NCBI GenBank assembly: GCA_964352225.1
Contig: CAYGRM010000440.1
Location: forward strand, 1-5,170
Direction of reading: 5' to 3'
Length of the DNA: 5,170 nt
Source: CAJQQY01 sp964352225
GTDB lineage: Bacteria; Bacteroidota; Bacteroidia; Chitinophagales; Saprospiraceae
This document shows, in pieces, positions 1 to 5,135 of this stretch; position 1 is the stretch's first letter; each line of letters begins with the position of its first letter. The notes under the pieces are model-generated. The model was not told the DNA's origin and ran no database searches. It was given only the letters and a program-made list of their open reading frames with translations. Both the position numbers and the translations under genes were made by a program.

Positions 1-6
1 CTTTGT

Positions 7-23
7 GGGATAGTCCCTTTTTT
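7..23 (+). terminator. Terminator-like mini hairpin at left edge
   Basis: GGGA (7-10) and TCCC (14-17) form a 4-bp stem around a 3-base loop TAG, followed directly by six T residues (18-23). This is the layout of an intrinsic terminator and could end a gene lying left of the window. The stem is short, and no upstream coding sequence is visible to support the role. Confidence 0.25.
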
Positions 24-41
24 GTGGAAGACAACTCCCTC

Positions 42-77
42 TTGACAGCGCCTTTCCATATATTTTCGTTAATTTTG
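42..77 (+). promoter_or_regulatory. Possible Bacteroidota-type promoter for the His-rich gene
   Basis: TAATTTTG at 70-77 fits the Bacteroidota -7 consensus TAnnTTTG. A TTGACA at 42-47 could serve as the -33 element, but its 25-base spacing is longer than usual, so only the -7 box is reasonably supported. Transcription would then start near position 82-84. That is just before an A-rich leader (TTTTTAAAAAA at 84-94) like the one in front of the lipoprotein gene. Confidence 0.35.
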
Positions 78-157
78 TATTCGTTTTTAAAAAAGAAAAA
101 TCAAAAATTAATACTTCAACCACATATCGAACTATTGCATCTATATTCATAGCTATT

Positions 158-463
158 TTGCTACTGAATGCATCTGTGTTTAAAGAGATACACGCCTTCT
201 TTTTACATGATCATCATCATGAGCAAGAGATAGAGCATAATGATATTTGCAACCATTCGACTCATATGCACGAGATCGAGCATGGTGATTTGGATTGTTC
301 AATTTGTGATTTTCATTTTTCTCCTTCGGAAAGAGTAGTTGATGTTCTTCCAAACTCAATTGTGATTCCGACTACTGATGTGCAATATTTTTATACAGAG
401 AATATCGCATTCCGAACAGGAGAACCTTACCCAATGCTCCGGGCGCCCCCGACTCAGATTTAA
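158..463 (+). CDS. Small exported His/Cys-rich protein, putative metal binding; true start probably upstream
   Basis: From the TTG at 158 the product is 101 aa. The frame stays open back to position 14 but has no ATG, GTG or other TTG. Reading upstream adds residues that complete a signal-peptide-like segment: a Tyr-Arg start followed by IASIFIAILLL. The real start is therefore probably a rare codon such as ATT at 107, giving about 119 aa. The mature part has an HDHHH cluster, further His-Glu pairs, and a Cys-x15-Cys-x2-Cys arrangement within CNHSTHMHEIEH and CSICDFHFSP. These are good ligands for zinc or copper. The C-terminus ends LRAPPTQI; a similar RAPP-like ending occurs, as I recall, in other small metal-related exported proteins. 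I do not recognise a named family. Its place upstream of a lipoprotein and a TonB receptor suggests a role in periplasmic metal handling or sensing (inference). Confidence 0.75.
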   Translation: MLLNASVFKEIHAFFLHDHHHEQEIEHNDICNHSTHMHEIEHGDLDCSICDFHFSPSERVVDVLPNSIVIPTTDVQYFYTENIAFRTGEPYPMLRAPPTQI

Positions 464-562
464 TTTTTTTATTCAAATTTAAAGTTGTGGTAAATCGAAA
501 TATCATTTTTCTAATCAAGAGAAAGATGACTGTTCGTTTATAGTTACCACCCTATTTTCCAA

Positions 563-580
563 TTTTTAAAAAATTAAATC
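563..580 (+). promoter_or_regulatory. A-rich leader before lipoprotein gene
   Basis: TTTTTAAAAAA (563-573) ends seven bases before the ATG at 581, and TATTTT lies just upstream at 553-558. There is no Shine-Dalgarno sequence, which is normal for Bacteroidota. The same 11-mer occurs at 84-94 before the His-rich gene. TATTTT could be part of a degenerate -7 box, so the lipoprotein gene may have its own promoter as well as read-through from upstream. Confidence 0.35.
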
Positions 581-1141
581 ATGAAAAATCTTAAATTTCT
601 TTTTATTCTTAATATCCTATTTGCAGTTCTATTTTTAAATTCTTGTAAAGATGACGATCCAGTAGACGAAAATGATGAAGAGGTAATTACCACCTTAACT
701 TATACACTTACTCCAACTTCTGGAGATGTAGTAACTCTTTCCTTTGTAGATTTAGATGGAGATGGAGGTGATGATCCTACTATTACAGGAGGAACTCTTC
801 AAGCTAATATGAGCTATACTGGAGCACTTGATTTAAAAAATGAAGCAGAAACTCCTGCGGAAAGTATAAATGAAGAGATTGAAGAAGAAGATTTAGAGCA
901 TCAATTCTTTTTTTCAGTTGTAGGAGCAAATTTAACCGTAGATTATAGTGACCAAGATGCTAGTGGAAACCCTCTAGGTTTGGCAACGAACTTAACTACA
1001 GGTGATGCATCTACTGGAACTTTAACAGTAATTCTTCGTCATGAGCCAGATAAATCAGCGAGTGGTGTTTCAACAGGAGATATTACTAATGCAGGAGGAG
1101 AGACTGATCTCGAAGTAACATTTGATATTGATATTCAATAG
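581..1141 (+). CDS. Acidic surface lipoprotein associated with TonB receptor
   Basis: This 186-aa protein starts with a lipoprotein signal peptide: Lys-rich start, hydrophobic core, lipobox LNSC with the lipidated Cys at residue 22. Cys22 is followed by KDDD. A Lys plus acidic stretch right after the Cys is the known Bacteroidota lipoprotein export signal for display on the outer face of the outer membrane. The mature protein is strongly acidic. It carries a DLDGDG segment (residues 57-62, Asp spacing like calcium-binding loops), a run of Glu at 98-103, EHQFFF (106-111), LRHEPDKSA (152-160) and GGETD (172-176). The rest looks beta-rich. From memory it resembles a Bacteroidota group named in databases 'type 1 periplasmic binding fold superfamily protein', often beside TonB receptors; I could not search for this. 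The likely role is a surface accessory to the downstream receptor, perhaps capturing metal. The start is well supported by the signal peptide. Confidence 0.92.
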   Translation: MKNLKFLFILNILFAVLFLNSCKDDDPVDENDEEVITTLTYTLTPTSGDVVTLSFVDLDGDGGDDPTITGGTLQANMSYTGALDLKNEAETPAESINEEIEEEDLEHQFFFSVVGANLTVDYSDQDASGNPLGLATNLTTGDASTGTLTVILRHEPDKSASGVSTGDITNAGGETDLEVTFDIDIQ

Positions 1142-1149
1142 TTTTTATT

Positions 1150-1229
1150 TTGAACGCTGAGATAGAGAGACGCAGAGTTTTAAATTTTTCTTCGAAAAAT
1201 TTTCTGCACCTCCCCATCTCAGCGTTCAA
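1150..1229. repeat. 80-nt imperfect palindrome (REP/MITE-like hairpin)
   Basis: A perfect 14-bp inverted repeat, TTGAACGCTGAGAT (1150-1163) and ATCTCAGCGTTCAA (1216-1229), encloses a second stem. In that inner part GCAGA (1172-1176) pairs with TCTGC (1203-1207), and AAATTTTTC (1182-1190) pairs with GAAAAATTT (1194-1202) around a 3-base loop. The GC-richer outer arms and the GAGACGCAGAG-type core resemble dispersed palindromic repeats common in environmental bacterial genomes. It fills almost the whole gap between lipoprotein and receptor genes. It could also act as an RNA hairpin that dampens transcription or protects the upstream mRNA. The structure is directly visible; repeat status needs the rest of the genome. 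Confidence 0.8.
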
Positions 1230-1252
1230 TTTAAAATATAATTCAAAACTCG

Positions 1253-3568
1253 ATGATGAAAATAAGATTCTTTTTTCTATCGGTTTTATTTTTTCCACAA
1301 TTCCTTTTAGCACAGAACTGTAACATTATACTTACGGGCGTAGTTTTAGACAAGGGAACTAACATTCCATTGGAGTACTCAACAATTTTTTTGGAAAATA
1401 CAGGAGAGGGAACCATTGCAGATCAGAATGGGTTTTTTGAAATAAAAAATATATGCCCTGGAGAATATCACGTCCAAGTAAGTCATATTGGTTGCCATAG
1501 TGAAGAGTATTTTATCAAAATAGAAAAAGATACTTTATTAAAAATTTACTTAAGTCACCATTCTGAACTGTTGGATGAAGTTGTGATTCATGGTAGCCAT
1601 GAGGATAATTCTACCGAGTCAAGTCAAACCATAAGTCGCGCTGACATAACAAATGAAAGCAATAAAAATCTTTCCGATATTTTAGAAAATATCTCAGGAG
1701 TAAGTGTTTTAAAAAATGGTTCAGGTATTTCAAAACCTGTCGTGCATGGGCTTTTTGGAAATCGAGTAGCTATTTTAAATAATGGTATTGCCCAGTCGGG
1801 GCAGCAATGGGGAAATGACCATGCTCCAGAGATAGATCCCTTTGTGGCAGATCATCTTTCAGTTGTAAAAGGTGCAAGTGCATTGGCCTACGGAGGCAAT
1901 TCTTTAGGAAGTGTGGTGCTCGTCGAAACAGACCATATTCAAAAAGACCCACATTTACATGGAGAGGTTAACTACACCTTACAATCCAATGGTTGGGGGC
2001 ACACTTTAAATTCTACCATCGAGAAAAATGGAAAATGGGCAGCTTGGCGACTCACCGGTACGCTTAAGCGACAAGGTGATAATCGCGCACCTAATTATTT
2101 TTTAACCAACACCGGAAAGCGAGAAAATAATATAGCCGTGCAAATAGAAAAGGAGTTTCATCCAAAATGGAAAACCGATTTTTATTACAGTCTTTTTAAT
2201 ACAGAGATTGGAATTTTGCGAGGTTCACATATTGGGAATTTGACAGATCTGGAAACGGCAATTGGAAGGAGTGAGCCTTTTTCTATAGAAGATAAATTTT
2301 CTTATAACATTGACGCTCCAAGACAAGAAGTAACCCACCACTTAGTGAAAATAGAAACTAAATATTTAATGGATGATGAAAAAATCATCAAATTTAAATA
2401 TGGTGGACAACTTAATAATCGAGAAGAGTTTGACATTAGAAGAGGAGAAGCTAGAACTCGACCTTCTTTGAGTTTGTCACTTTTTTCTCATCATACGGAA
2501 GCTGCATATAATGGATTGGTTGGAGATAAAATATTTTTAAAAGCTGGTGTTCAATTCGATATGGTTGATAACGGAAATAATCCTGGAACAGGTGTTTCTC
2601 CTTTAATTCCTAACTATCGAAGTTATCAGACCTCAACTTATTGGATTGTACAAAATGATCAAGCAGATGAATGGTTATTTGAATTCGGAGGGAGATATAG
2701 CTTAAAGCAATTGAGGGTAAAAAGATTCACTCGGACAATACCTAGAAATCTTGAGGTGATAGATCATCTATTTCAAAATTATGCATTGTCCACAGGTTTT
2801 CGATGGAGGAAAAATGATTTTTTCAAAACAAACTTTAACATCGGATATTTACTGAGAGCTCCAGAAGTAAATGAGTTGTACAGTTTTGGATTACATCAAG
2901 GTGTAAGTGGAATTGAGGAAGGAAATGAAAATATGGATGTTGAAAAGTCGCTCAAGGCTTTATTATCATTAGATTTTAGAATTCAAAATAAATTATTTAT
3001 TCAAGCCTTAGGATACTTTCAAAATGTGCAAGATTATATTTTCCTTGAACCGCAAGAAGAATTTCGTTTAACAATTCGAGGAGCGTTTCCAGTTTTTTTA
3101 TACAAACAAACGGATGCAAATATTGCAGGGGTAGATTTACTTTTGAAATATGAACCAAAACAAAATCTAGATTTTTTAGCGAAGTATGCATTAGTCCGTG
3201 GCTATGATTTGACGAATGATCTTGGCTTGGTAAATATTCCTTCGGATAATATTTTTTCCTCGATGACTTATACATTTAAGAATAAGGCAAAATGGAAAAA
3301 TAACTTTTTCACTATCAATGGTCGGTACGTTTTTGAACAAAAAAGAATCGTAGTACCATTGCAAGATTTCTTATCACCACCTGACGATTATTTTTTACTT
3401 GGTTTACAAGTTGGGACGAATTATGAATGGAATGATTCTAGTTTGAAAATATCGCTTCGTGCCGAAAATTTATTGAATTCAACTTATCGTGATTACTTAA
3501 ATCGCTTACGATATTTTGCAGATGAAAATGGAGTGAATATTAGTTTGAATTTAAATTATAAATTTTAG
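1253..3568 (+). CDS. TonB-dependent outer-membrane receptor, ZnuD-like (putative zinc/metal uptake)
   Basis: The 771-aa product has a signal peptide (cleavage likely after LLA, residue 20), then a carboxypeptidase-regulatory-like domain at about 25-105. A TonB-box-like segment DEVVIHG (108-114) comes next, followed by the plug at about 120-225 (NLSDILENISGVSV, VVHGLFGNRVAILNNG, VVKGASALAYGGNSLGSVVL). A 22-strand-type barrel runs to the C-terminal Phe. GQQWGNDHAPEIDP (183-196), NIDAPRQEVTHH (352-363), RAPEVNELYSFGLHQG (535-550) and NLLNSTYRDYLNRLRYF (739-755) are signatures I associate with ZnuD-like receptors of Bacteroidota. It uses TonB-ExbBD energy to import its substrate into the periplasm. 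The N-terminal domain has Cys23, Cys68 and Cys81 with several His, and HH at 102-103. The ATG at 1253 is followed by another at 1256; either gives a good signal peptide. No frameshift is seen. Zinc is the best guess from family resemblance and the His-rich neighbour, but copper or another cargo cannot be excluded. Confidence 0.96.
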   Translation: MMKIRFFFLSVLFFPQFLLAQNCNIILTGVVLDKGTNIPLEYSTIFLENTGEGTIADQNGFFEIKNICPGEYHVQVSHIGCHSEEYFIKIEKDTLLKIYLSHHSELLDEVVIHGSHEDNSTESSQTISRADITNESNKNLSDILENISGVSVLKNGSGISKPVVHGLFGNRVAILNNGIAQSGQQWGNDHAPEIDPFVADHLSVVKGASALAYGGNSLGSVVLVETDHIQKDPHLHGEVNYTLQSNGWGHTLNSTIEKNGKWAAWRLTGTLKRQGDNRAPNYFLTNTGKRENNIAVQIEKEFHPKWKTDFYYSLFNTEIGILRGSHIGNLTDLETAIGRSEPFSIEDKFSYNIDAPRQEVTHHLVKIETKYLMDDEKIIKFKYGGQLNNREEFDIRRGEARTRPSLSLSLFSHHTEAAYNGLVGDKIFLKAGVQFDMVDNGNNPGTGVSPLIPNYRSYQTSTYWIVQNDQADEWLFEFGGRYSLKQLRVKRFTRTIPRNLEVIDHLFQNYALSTGFRWRKNDFFKTNFNIGYLLRAPEVNELYSFGLHQGVSGIEEGNENMDVEKSLKALLSLDFRIQNKLFIQALGYFQNVQDYIFLEPQEEFRLTIRGAFPVFLYKQTDANIAGVDLLLKYEPKQNLDFLAKYALVRGYDLTNDLGLVNIPSDNIFSSMTYTFKNKAKWKNNFFTINGRYVFEQKRIVVPLQDFLSPPDDYFLLGLQVGTNYEWNDSSLKISLRAENLLNSTYRDYLNRLRYFADENGVNISLNLNYKF

Positions 3569-3587
3569 ATAAAGGATCAACTTATCT
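3567..3587 (+). terminator. Weak AT-rich hairpin at receptor stop codon
   Basis: AGATAA (3567-3572, including the end of the stop codon) pairs with TTATCT (3582-3587) around a 9-base loop and is followed only by a mixed AT stretch. The stem has few GC pairs and no clean T-run, so it would at best terminate weakly. Read-through into the MarR gene remains possible. Confidence 0.2.
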
Positions 3588-3611
3588 TTAAATTACTTTC
3601 TACAGAAATCA

Positions 3612-3639
3612 TTGATGTTGAAATCAAATCCTATCTTTA
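3612..3639 (+). promoter_or_regulatory. Possible promoter of the MarR gene
   Basis: TTG at 3612-3614 and TATCTTTA at 3632-3639 are separated by 17 bases. This matches the layout of the Bacteroidota promoter (TTG, then TAnnTTTG) apart from the final G. Transcription would start about 10 bases before the ATG at 3655, giving a very short leader. There is no Shine-Dalgarno site. Confidence 0.35.
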
Positions 3640-3654
3640 TCAAAAAATCTACAC

Positions 3655-4140
3655 ATGAAGTATACCGAAATCTTAGTTCAGATTCGTCAAATCGTTCGTT
3701 CCGTTAATTTGGAAAGTAAACGTATCGAAAAAAAATATGGAATCAGTATTCCTCAACTTTTATGTTTAGATTTTTTAAGTCGGAAAGAAACCTTTCAAGC
3801 TAGTCACAAAGAGATTAAGGATTTTTTGAAATTGAATGCTAGTACCGTAACAGGAATTATTTCGCGGCTAGAATCTAAGGGACTAGTAGCTAGACTGCCC
3901 AAAAGAGATGACAAAAGAGTAGGGTTAATCGCAATTACTGCTAATGGAGTAAAAATGCTTGATGATACACCTGAACCACTTCACCAGCAACTTTCTTCAA
4001 AGCTAAAACAACTTTCTCCTGAAGCCTTACTTAAGTTGCAAAACTCTTTTGAAACCATTATTGATTTTTTGAATATTGAAAATGTGGATGCTGCTCCAAT
4101 TATTACCGCAGAACCTAACTTTCCAATCAAAGAACCTTAA
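3655..4140 (+). CDS. MarR-family winged-helix transcriptional regulator
   Basis: A 161-aa cytoplasmic DNA-binding protein of normal MarR length, expected to act as a dimer. The N-terminal helix (EILVQIRQIVRSVNLESKRI) forms part of the dimer interface. The helix-turn-helix spans about 48-75, with recognition helix NASTVTGIISRLESKG (61-76). The wing holds the family's D-x-R signature at D86-K87-R88, followed by VGLIAITANG. Helices at about 105-140 complete the dimer interface. After these comes an unusual hydrophilic, proline-rich tail (DAAPIITAEPNFPIKEP, 145-161). No metal-binding cluster is evident, so it is not a Zur or AdcR look-alike from sequence alone; the ligand is unknown. It lies 86 bases after the receptor gene on the same strand and is followed by strong terminators, so it closes the transcription unit. 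Control of the receptor locus is possible but not shown. Confidence 0.95.
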   Translation: MKYTEILVQIRQIVRSVNLESKRIEKKYGISIPQLLCLDFLSRKETFQASHKEIKDFLKLNASTVTGIISRLESKGLVARLPKRDDKRVGLIAITANGVKMLDDTPEPLHQQLSSKLKQLSPEALLKLQNSFETIIDFLNIENVDAAPIITAEPNFPIKEP

Positions 4141-4208
4141 ATCTTTGATGATATTAATTTCTAAAGAAAATATTTTTTCAATGAAAATGTAGAAAAATAG
4201 TTTTATAG

Positions 4209-4229
4209 AGCATTTATGTGCTTTTTTTT
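4209..4229 (+). terminator. Weak intrinsic terminator after MarR gene
   Basis: AGCA (4209-4212) pairs with TGCT (4219-4222) around a 6-base loop, and the stem runs into a tract of eight T residues (4222-4229). It lies about 70 bases after the MarR stop codon. The stem is short, but the T-tract is good. It may work together with the stronger hairpin that follows. Confidence 0.5.
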
Positions 4230-4252
4230 GATTATTTTAAGATTTTATAAAA

Positions 4253-4286
4253 AAAATAGTTTCTATGGAAACTATTTTGTATTTTG
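4253..4286. terminator. Strong, probably bidirectional intrinsic terminator
   Basis: AAAATAGTTTC (4253-4263) and GAAACTATTTT (4268-4278) form a perfect 11-bp stem with a 4-base loop TATG. The 3' arm ends in TTTT and continues into TATTTTG, repeated twice in tandem (4273-4279 and 4280-4286). The 5' side is an A-tract from 4249, so the structure could also terminate transcription coming from the right. It isolates the MarR unit from the downstream small genes. Confidence 0.75.
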
Positions 4287-4316
4287 TGGCGTTATAATAG
4301 AGTAAGTCACAAAATA
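4280..4316. repeat. Spaced 9-bp palindrome next to terminator
   Basis: TATTTTGTG (4280-4288) and CACAAAATA (4308-4316) are perfect inverted repeats separated by 19 bases. As RNA the stem would gain a G-U and a C-G pair, closing a 15-base loop. It follows the terminator hairpin without a gap. It could be a second terminator stem, or, as DNA, a regulator-binding site for the downstream genes. Neither role is proven. Confidence 0.5.
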
Positions 4317-4393
4317 TGTCAAAAATCTTCTCACCAAGTATGTATCTTCTCCATTTCTATTAGCTTTTTTAGCATTAGAACTATCTATCGTAT

Positions 4394-4460
4394 TTACCTC
4401 CTAAGCAATGTATTAATTGCTCGAAACTTATTTTTTCACCTCTAAAAAAAGATCACAATT
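4394..4460 (+). promoter_or_regulatory. Leader/promoter region of the 117-aa gene, shared motif copy 1
   Basis: TTACCTCCTA (4394-4403) is identical to a motif at 4832-4841. TTTTTCAC (4432-4439), three bases, then TAAAAAAA (4443-4450) is repeated with identical spacing at 4851-4869. TATTTTTT (4429-4436) resembles a degenerate -7 box. A small hairpin, AGCAAT (4404-4409) with ATTGCT (4416-4421), sits between the two conserved blocks and is absent from the other copy. Confidence 0.5.
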
Positions 4461-4814
4461 ATGAAAGATGAATTATATTCGAAAGCAGTCCAATGGGCAG
4501 AGAGAAAAGGATTTAAAAAAATCAGAGCTAAAGTTGATGAATATGAGACTCCACAATCCTTTTACAAACCTTCGACCGACAAAACTGTAACTCCAGATAT
4601 AACAGGTGTAAAAATGGGAATTAAATCATACATCGAGATTGCATTGAAAACTGATGACAAAAAAGCAATAATTTCTAAATGGAAACTATTTGGAACTTTG
4701 GCTTCTCGAAAAGGAGGTAAACTATATTTACTCGCGGCGAGAGGACATAAAAGTTTTACAGAAAGAATGGTGCATAAGCATAATCTGACTAATGTAACAG
4801 TAGTAAGTATTTAA
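4461..4814 (+). CDS. Uncharacterised 117-aa protein, faint PD-(D/E)XK-like pattern
   Basis: A small, basic, soluble protein with no signal peptide or membrane segment. I do not recognise a named family, though its style is that of conserved hypothetical proteins of Bacteroidota. The N-terminal helix (ELYSKAVQWAERKGFKKIRA) is followed by PD at residues 45-46, then a beta-like strand YIEIALKTDD (57-66) with Glu59 and Lys63. A segment around WKLFGTLASRKGGKLYLLAARG (74-95) follows, and a C-terminal strand NVTVVSI. An Asp in PD, then a strand bearing Glu and Lys after a short turn, recalls the PD-(D/E)XK nuclease-like core. However, the Glu-Lys spacing is E-x3-K rather than E-x-K, and the protein is short, so no enzymatic function is claimed. 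It starts at ATG after an A-rich leader. The next gene begins 63 bases after its stop codon and has a matching leader. Confidence 0.85.
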   Translation: MKDELYSKAVQWAERKGFKKIRAKVDEYETPQSFYKPSTDKTVTPDITGVKMGIKSYIEIALKTDDKKAIISKWKLFGTLASRKGGKLYLLAARGHKSFTERMVHKHNLTNVTVVSI

Positions 4815-4831
4815 TTATTTAATCGAATCAC

Positions 4832-4877
4832 TTACCTCCTATAATATATATTTTTCACTTTTAAAAAAATAATAATC
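4832..4877 (+). promoter_or_regulatory. Leader/promoter region of the 70-aa gene, shared motif copy 2
   Basis: TTACCTCCTA (4832-4841) and TTTTTCAC-N3-TAAAAAAA (4851-4869) match the region before the 117-aa gene. TATATTTT (4847-4854) differs from the -7 consensus TAnnTTTG only at the last base. The ATG follows the A-tract by eight bases, with no Shine-Dalgarno site. The gap between the two conserved blocks is 9 bases here against 28 in the other copy. Confidence 0.5.
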
Positions 4878-5090
4878 ATGGCTAAAAAGAAGCATTTTAC
4901 TAAAACGACTGGAAAGTACTTTTTCAATATAAAAATGGGATATAATAATACAATTATGATTTCCCGTAAAACAGAAGCAGCAGCAAAATATGCATTTTCT
5001 AATTATGTAAATCAAAGAAAAGAGGTAGAATGGCTAGGAATGTGGGATGGGAAAAAATTTATTGGCACAGAATTAAAGCAAGCATCGTAA
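4878..5090 (+). CDS. Uncharacterised 70-aa basic protein
   Basis: The product begins MAKKKHFTKTTGKYFFNIKMGYNNTIMISRK: a very basic N-terminus followed by what look like two short beta strands around YFFNIKMG and TIMISRK. A helix (EAAAKYAFSNYVNQRKEVEW) and a final strand-like WDGKKFIGTEL come next. There is no signal peptide, membrane segment or Cys. It is probably a small cytoplasmic protein of beta-beta-alpha-beta type, possibly binding nucleic acid because of its charge (inference). I do not recognise a family. Ordered secondary-structure propensity, the A-rich leader and the shared upstream motif argue that it is a real gene. It may be co-regulated with the preceding 117-aa gene. Confidence 0.75.
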   Translation: MAKKKHFTKTTGKYFFNIKMGYNNTIMISRKTEAAAKYAFSNYVNQRKEVEWLGMWDGKKFIGTELKQAS

Positions 5091-5109
5091 TCACGATAAA
5101 TTGAACATA

Positions 5110-5135
5110 TTTATTTTTTAATTAAAAAAAATAAA
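5110..5135. terminator. AT-only palindrome after the last gene
   Basis: TTTATTTTTTAA (5110-5121) pairs with TTAAAAAAAATAAA (5122-5135), allowing two extra A residues. It lies 20 bases after the stop codon. With no GC pairs it would make a poor RNA hairpin, so it may be a weak terminator or simply an AT-rich spacer. The remaining 35 bases to the window edge show only a short repeated AAATGCC-like word. Confidence 0.25.

Larger units (their letters stand above)
4141..4460. other. Intergenic region without a gene, rich in hairpins
   Basis: No convincing coding sequence was found on either strand. From left to right it holds a weak terminator hairpin, a strong perfect terminator hairpin, a 9-bp palindrome with a 19-base spacer, a short AGCAAT/ATTGCT hairpin (4404-4409 with 4416-4421), and the leader of the next gene. 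It separates the receptor/MarR unit from the two small genes at the right end. Confidence 0.8.

Noticed and set aside
487..550. GTGGTAA (487-493) and TTACCAC (544-550) inverted repeat before the lipoprotein gene
   Set aside because: Seven base pairs with a 50-base spacer and no extension; easily due to chance.
1086..1313. Minus-strand open frame of 75 codons across the lipoprotein end, the hairpin and the receptor start
   Set aside because: It overlaps two well-supported plus-strand genes and the palindrome, and its product shows no domain or signal; it is a shadow frame.
1770..1952. Minus-strand open frame of 60 codons inside the receptor plug region
   Set aside because: It lies wholly within the conserved plug coding sequence and has no recognisable features.
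2997..3275. Minus-strand open frame of 92 codons inside the receptor barrel
   Set aside because: It lies wholly within the receptor gene; the composition is what antisense reading of a barrel gene gives.
4291..4301. GTTATAATAGA as part of a Zur-type operator
   Set aside because: Only half resembles the proteobacterial Zur palindrome, there is no symmetric partner, and it lies beside the small genes and not upstream of the receptor.
4316..4363. Plus-strand 15-codon frame (MSKIFSPSMYLLHFY)
   Set aside because: Very short, begins inside the palindrome and has no leader like the other genes here; chance is the simplest explanation.
4394..4403. TAGGAGGTAA on the minus strand as a Shine-Dalgarno site for leftward genes (also at 4832-4841)
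   Set aside because: Reading leftward, frames after either copy stop within 6 to 14 codons and start codons are badly spaced, so no minus-strand gene is served.
4394..5090. Integron-like cassette array or CRISPR in the small-gene region
   Set aside because: The repeated blocks lie in leaders only, lack attC core sites, are present twice with variable spacing, and no integrase or Cas gene is seen.
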